Shown here one piece after another: positions 59,604-64,000 of a stretch of DNA of 64,000 bases. The translations under genes and the position numbers were made by a program. The DNA is from Bombyx mori. Taxonomy: Eukaryota; Arthropoda; Insecta; Lepidoptera; Bombycidae. The stretch spans positions 10,919,501-10,983,500 of the forward strand of contig NC_085127.1 in the NCBI RefSeq assembly GCF_030269925.1, in the 5' to 3' direction. Numbering within the stretch: position 1 is the first letter of the stretch; each line of letters opens with the position of its first letter. The notes beneath the pieces were generated by a model, which saw only the letters and a list, made by a program, of their open reading frames with translations, did not search any database and was not told where the DNA came from.

Positions 59604-59845
59604 TCTATATATATAAAAATGAATTGCTGTTCGTTAGTCTCGCTAAAACTCGAGAACGGCTGGACCGATTTGGCTAATTTTGATCTTGAATTATTTGTGG
59701 AAGTCCAGAGAAGGTTTAAAAGGTAGATAAATATGAAAATACTCGGAATTAAATAAAAATTACAATTTGAGGTGTCCCCCGTCGGACGGATTCCTTTTGT
59801 TTGTTTTATCGATTGAGACACTACGAAGTCTGCCGGGTCAACTAG
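59604..59845 (+). mobile_element. Helitron (family B), tandem copy 2
   Basis: Begins TCTATATATATAAAAATG immediately after the CTAG of copy 1 and ends GGGTCAACTAG|T. About 50 bp are missing near its 3' end relative to copy 1. Confidence 0.88.
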
Positions 59846-60640
59846 TATATTATTAAATTCGAACTTGTTATAATTTAGAAAGCGTACATGCGTAACCACA
59901 GAACATTAAACCACCAAATAATAATATACCGTTCAGAAAAATATGTATTAATACCTAATAATAAACGTAATAAATCCCAATAAACACCCACTACTAATTT
60001 TAAGTAATTATAATCTACATGAAATGACTGTTGTCTATGATGAACAAAAAACTCAAATTCAATTGGACTCGATGGCAATAAAACACCGCACTATACATAC
60101 CATAGATAGGATACATTTAAAATACATATTATATAGTTGGAGACAAAACTAAAACACACAAAAAAAAACATCCGCTGAAATTCTCGTGTATTTTTCTCTT
60201 CCATATCACGGGGAGTATCGTATTCCGACATGTCGCAAATAGAGTGTACACGCAAAATCACTCCATATGCAAATATGTAGACACGCGATGTGTGTTGTGC
60301 TACATCGGAATAGACTGGTTTGTTACCGATTCGATTCAGATAGAGGGCCGTACGTCATCAACGTTTTGATAAAGGAAATCTGGCACATAAATTGATACCG
60401 AAGGATTTTTTATTTGTGAATTAAAATGTAACAGCAGCTCAGAATAAAATTGCGCGTTTTATAAACGCACAGAGCTTTAGTGGGGGAGTTTTTCGAGCTT
60501 TTTAAGTGAAATTTACAAAACTTTATTCAGGTACAGGCGGAATGCTTAAGTTGCAAGACACTCAATGGTCCGATCACGAAATTTTCACGATCAGTGAAAT
60601 TCAAATAAAAGAAAAATTACAATTACGAAATTACTTTGTT
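59846..60640. other. intergenic DNA, no gene seen
   Basis: Short chance frames only. Confidence 0.4.
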
Positions 60641-60645
60641 TCTGG

Positions 60646-60884
60646 TGGTAGGACCTCTTGGGAGTCCACACGGGTAGGTACCACCACCCTGCCTATTTCC
60701 GCCGTGAAGCAGTAATGCGTTTCGGTTCGAAGGGTGGGGTAGCCGTTGTAACTATACTGAGACCTTAGAACTTATATCTCGAGGTGGGTGGCGCATTTAC
60801 GTTGTAGATGCCTATGGGTTCCAGTAACCACTTAACATCAGGTGGGCTGTGACCTCGCCCATCCATCTAAGCAATAAAAAAAAT
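60646..60884 (+). repeat. Bm1-type SINE
   Basis: Body and A-rich tail well preserved; head absent. Confidence 0.88.
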
Positions 60885-60894
60885 TCTAGTTTTG

Positions 60895-61020
60895 GTGCTG
60901 GTGGTAGGATTTCTTGTCAGATTTGAATATCAGATTGATGAAACGCATTACTGCTTCACGGCAGAATTAGACAGGGTGGTGGTACCTACCCGTGCGGATT
61001 CACAAGAGGTCCCTACCACG
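60895..61020 (-). repeat. Bm1 5'-body fragment in opposite orientation
   Basis: GAAACGCATTACTGCTTCAC to CACAAGAGGTCCCTACCAC is inverted relative to the neighbour at 60646-60884. A short forward piece (GGTGGTAGGATTTCTTGT) lies at its left edge. Confidence 0.75.
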
Positions 61021-61489
61021 TTTCTACTTCTGTCATTCATCAATGTAGATATCTACTACTGTAAATACACAGTCTGCATATACGCACTATGGGAATAAGG
61101 AGTTCTGGTAGGTTTTGTTAGAGCATAATATTTACTCGTTTATATTTTTTCGGCGATAAAAAAAAACTTTCTCTAAGTATCATTCTGGCCCATTTTGTTG
61201 AGGAGAACGTAAGGGATATAAATATGTTCCTTCTTGAAAAATGGAATACCATATGATTTCTTCGTTTTATATAAAAAGACTGTGAACTTATTTATTTTTA
61301 TTTTGTTTCACTTTTTGCAAGTGTGGCAAGCGAAATCCTAGCTTTTAGCTTTACAGTGCAATTATTTGTCTGCATGGGTTGGGTTAAGTTTCCTTTGCAC
61401 GTTTAATTGAAAAATAAAAATAAATAGTAATCTGGCTCAACAAGGCTACGAAATTTTAAATCTCTAAATGTTTTTTTCCTACATGTAAG

Positions 61490-61568
61490 TCCATAGGCGA
61501 CGGTAACCACTCACCAACAGGCGGGCCGTACGCTTGTCTGCCTACAAGGGCAATAAAAAAAAAATAAA
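61490..61568 (-). repeat. retroposon 3'-end family B, copy
   Basis: GTCCATAGGCGACGGTAACC to CTACAAGGGCAATAAAAAAA. Confidence 0.7.
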
Positions 61569-61854
61569 AATAAAAATTGAAATTGTCTACTAATAGGTAA
61601 GATTTTTGCACAAAGTCGAATGAACAAATACGGTATGAATATAATTGAGTCTGCTATTTGCTCAAAGAGAGTCCACATACTAGTTTGCTAACCAATTAAT
61701 TAGGTTTAAAAAAGAAATATTTGAAAATAGCGAAACTAGAAAATGTGTCCTTAATAAGTAACTAGTCCTAAATTCGACGAGATTAAGATTCGAACTATGC
61801 TAACCTAAAATAATTGTTTTAAATTAGTTTTTTGTTACCTTGTGTAATTTTGAG

Positions 61855-62022
61855 TGAGTCCGCGCGGATAAGTACCACCGCCCCGCCTATTTCTGCCGTG
61901 AAGCAGTAATGCGTTTCGGTTTGAAGGGTCGGGCAGCCATTGTAACTATACTGAGACTTTAGAACTTGTATCTCAAGGTGGGTGGCGCGTCTACGTTGCA
62001 GATGTCTATGGGCTCCAGTAAC
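61855..62022 (+). repeat. Bm1-type SINE lacking its 3' tail
   Basis: Body runs from GAGTCCGCGCGGATAAG to GGGCTCCAGTAACC and then stops; the final ~50 bp and A tail are missing. This implies a later deletion or rearrangement. Confidence 0.8.
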
Positions 62023-62865
62023 CTGAACAAAATGCCAGAATTTGATAAAATATTTGTTAAGATTTCTAAAGCGATGATCGTAAAGTACCAGGTTTCATAT
62101 CTAGATATTGACTTCAAAAAGAGAATGTACCTGAATTCATCAACGTATTACGTAGCAGCAGTACTGAATATTTCATTTTATCATTGTAAAGATACCTTTC
62201 CACAGTCTCGTCCGATCCGGCTTGTGCAAACAATAGCTATAGACCTTTCTGTCGGTCTCCTGCGCGAGTGACGCATTGTCTCCGGTACAGTATGCAAAAC
62301 AGGATTTGATTTGTTTGAAACAAAAATCGATAAAACTTTTCCTGCATTTCACTGTCAGCAGACATTGTTTGTTATCGGTAGTTGAAAATGTCGTTGAATT
62401 TTTTATAATTTTGTTATGTATCACTATTTCAATCTAGCTGTAAAACGAATAAAAAGCTTCCAGCCATTTCATTGAAAGCTCTTTTAAAGGACCTTTCAAC
62501 ACAGTTAACGCTATTGTCTGCTTCCAATAACATGAAATAAAGATAATCAGTGATAAATAACATAGGGCTACAAAAAACTAATTAGTAAAAATAAAAGTTT
62601 GTTACATAATTTAACCTTTTTGAGAATTATATTTCCTAATATAAAAAAAAAATTAAAAACAGAACTATAGTGATGTGACTACGAAAATTAAACAAATCAC
62701 CTAAATGATTGCAGTTAAATATAATCGCAATTATTATTACCGACTCTTTGACACAAAGTAGATCCTGGCCTCTGAAAACTATCCAATTTGTCCGGCGCAA
62801 TAAGGAATTATTATAATATTGGTAATAAATAAGTGATTGCCGTTCTAGTTCGCGTAGTAGGGGTC
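62023..62865. other. AT-rich intergenic DNA, no gene seen
   Basis: The frames at 62173-62424 have no recognisable motif. Confidence 0.4.
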
Positions 62866-62869
62866 GCTG

Positions 62870-63831
62870 GAGTCATGGTCCAGACGGCTGGCCGATCCTT
62901 CGGCTGGTCGTAGGACCGTCGAGGCGATTCGCCCGGTCCTTGTGGATTGGGTGAATCGTGACAGAGGACGCCTCACTTTCCGGCTCACGCAGGTGCTCAC
63001 TGGGCATGGTTGTTTCGGTGAGTTCCTGCACCGGATCGGAGCCGAGCCGACGGCAGAGTGCCACCATTGTGGTTGCGACTTGGACACGGCAGAGCATACG
63101 CTCGTCGCCTGCCCCGCATGGGAGGGGTGGCGCCGTGTCCTCGTCGCAAAAATAGGAACCGACTTGTCGTTGCCGAGTGTTGTGGCATCGATGCTCGGCG
63201 ACGACGAGTCGTGGAAGGCGATGCTCGACTTCTGCGAGTGCACCATCTCGCAGAAGGAGGCGGCGGGGCGCGTGAGAGACGCACAATCCCGCCGCCGTCG
63301 AGCGGGGGCCAGGGAGGCGGATCTCGCCCAAGCCCTGGCCCTCTAAGTGTTTCGGGTCCCCCTCACATGTCGGTCTGGGGACCGGCGAGGGGGGCCTAAG
63401 AAGACGACGTGCAAGCTGCTCTGCACGCGTTTTACGCAAGAGCATCCGGGTGATGGAAGGCCGGCTATCCTCGACCCATGCTGGTTCTGGCCCAGCGGGG
63501 TATTCCGTAGGGTAACTCACTCTAACCGGCGCCATCTAGGCGGGCTTCGGACAGTCTGCCGACCGAGAGGGCTGGTGGTCGTGGCGCCGACGACCGCCAG
63601 TCCGGCGTCCCGAGGGGGAGGGTGATGGGAGAGATGTGCTCCGCACTAAGCACTTCACTTTCCCCCCTTTGCCTTTTCATGAGTTCTGTCTCATGCGAGG
63701 TTTGGACGTTGGTTGTTGAGCGACAGGAGGTTTTAGTCAGTTCGACTCTGACATACCCCGCCCAGTATCCCCCGAAAAGGGCGGAAGTCCGGCGATTTCC
63801 TCCTGACCAAAAAAAAAAAAAAAAAAAAAAG
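62870..63831 (+). mobile_element. R1-clade-like LINE 3' end with poly(A)
   Basis: A GC-rich island in AT-rich DNA: the end of ORF2, a 460-bp 3' UTR and an A run (63809-63830). It is 5'-truncated near 62870. I see no clear target duplication. Confidence 0.82.
62900..63346 (+). pseudogene. C-terminal fragment of R1-clade-like LINE ORF2
   Basis: Frame reads RTVEAIRPVLVDWVNRDRG, LTFRLTQVLTGHGCFGEFLH, then a zinc-knuckle-like motif C-x2-C-x8-H-x4-C (CHHCGCDLDTAEHTLVAC), followed by PAWEGWR and a basic tail ending ADLAQALAL-stop. This end domain is characteristic of R1/TRAS-type non-LTR elements. The reverse transcriptase and endonuclease are missing. There is no ATG; the frame simply enters from the truncation point. 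Confidence 0.83.
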
Positions 63832-64000
63832 GGGTACAATCCTACCACCCAACTTGAGAGGAGTCCTATTCATTTGTCCCACACTTAAAAAAGGAACGTA
63901 TGATGACTTCGAAGGAGCAGTAGAAAGATACATAAGACACATGGTACTTATACGACCCACAACCACTTGATAAATAAAACCAGTAGACTTGGTAAGATAT
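63832..64000. other. window edge, unassigned
   Basis: A short plus-strand frame (VLFICPTLKKGTYDDFEGAV) could be part of an exon or an element, but the window ends before it can be judged. Confidence 0.25.

Noticed and set aside
62845..63535. Several long overlapping frames on both strands (for example 220 aa on the minus strand)
   Set aside because: High GC reduces stop codons; only the plus frame with the LINE zinc-knuckle domain matches a known family.
63845..63950. Possible exon reading VLFICPTLKKGTYDDFEGAV
   Set aside because: The frame soon meets a stop, splice sites are not decisive and the window ends; it cannot be supported as a gene.

Overview
This window is animal (insect) nuclear DNA, AT-rich and dominated by transposable elements. 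The repeats point to a silk moth (Bombyx). Many copies belong to a family I recognise from memory as the Bombyx Bm1 SINE, including two with tRNA-like heads. There are short lepidopteran-style Helitrons (TC...CTAG, inserted between A and T), jockey-, RTE- and R1-like LINE pieces, a BEL/Pao LTR retrotransposon, a broken mariner, hAT-like elements and several MITE families. Genes are spliced, with GT-AG introns. No database search was possible, so the species call is inference.

Three host genes are supported, all on the minus strand. (1) 16083-18590: a secreted Tyr/Arg/Pro-rich protein of 422 aa in two coding exons. (2) 27713-35960: a complete twelve-exon gene for the CCT/TRiC chaperonin gamma subunit (CCT3, 540 aa). 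All splice phases close into one frame and the family motifs are intact. (3) 48963-49940: the coding exon of an unrecognised 324-aa proline-rich, acidic-tailed protein.

Layout. 1-16 kb is repeat-rich intergenic DNA: an RTE-like LINE tail, a mariner head, a Helitron split by a mariner at 4.9-6.6 kb, another Helitron at 9.3 kb, Bm1 copies, and an RTE-like reverse-transcriptase relic cut by a small hAT element at 15 kb. 16-18.6 kb is gene 1. 18.9-27.7 kb holds Bm1 and LINE tails, a fold-back MITE and a hAT element containing a Helitron. 27.7-36 kb is CCT3, with Helitrons, MITEs and retroposons in its introns. 36.4-39.6 kb holds a TA-flanked MITE, a retroposon that also occurs in a CCT3 intron, and LINE/Bm1 nests. 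39.63-48.08 kb is a full-length BEL/Pao element with a 5-bp target duplication. 49-50 kb is gene 3. 50-62.8 kb is AT-rich DNA with two Helitron families (one pair in perfect head-to-tail tandem) and more Bm1. 62.87-63.83 kb is a GC-rich R1-clade-like LINE 3' end with a poly(A) tail.

The genes do not form a pathway. I found no clearly new biochemical system. The most informative novelty is in element structure: a UGA-CUA junction between gag and pol, two LTRs that disagree at the U5 edge although the target duplication is intact, a retroposon with an E2F-like motif inserted twice around CCT3, nested insertions whose target sites can be read to the base, and a 26-bp perfect palindrome flanked by an exact 8-bp direct repeat.
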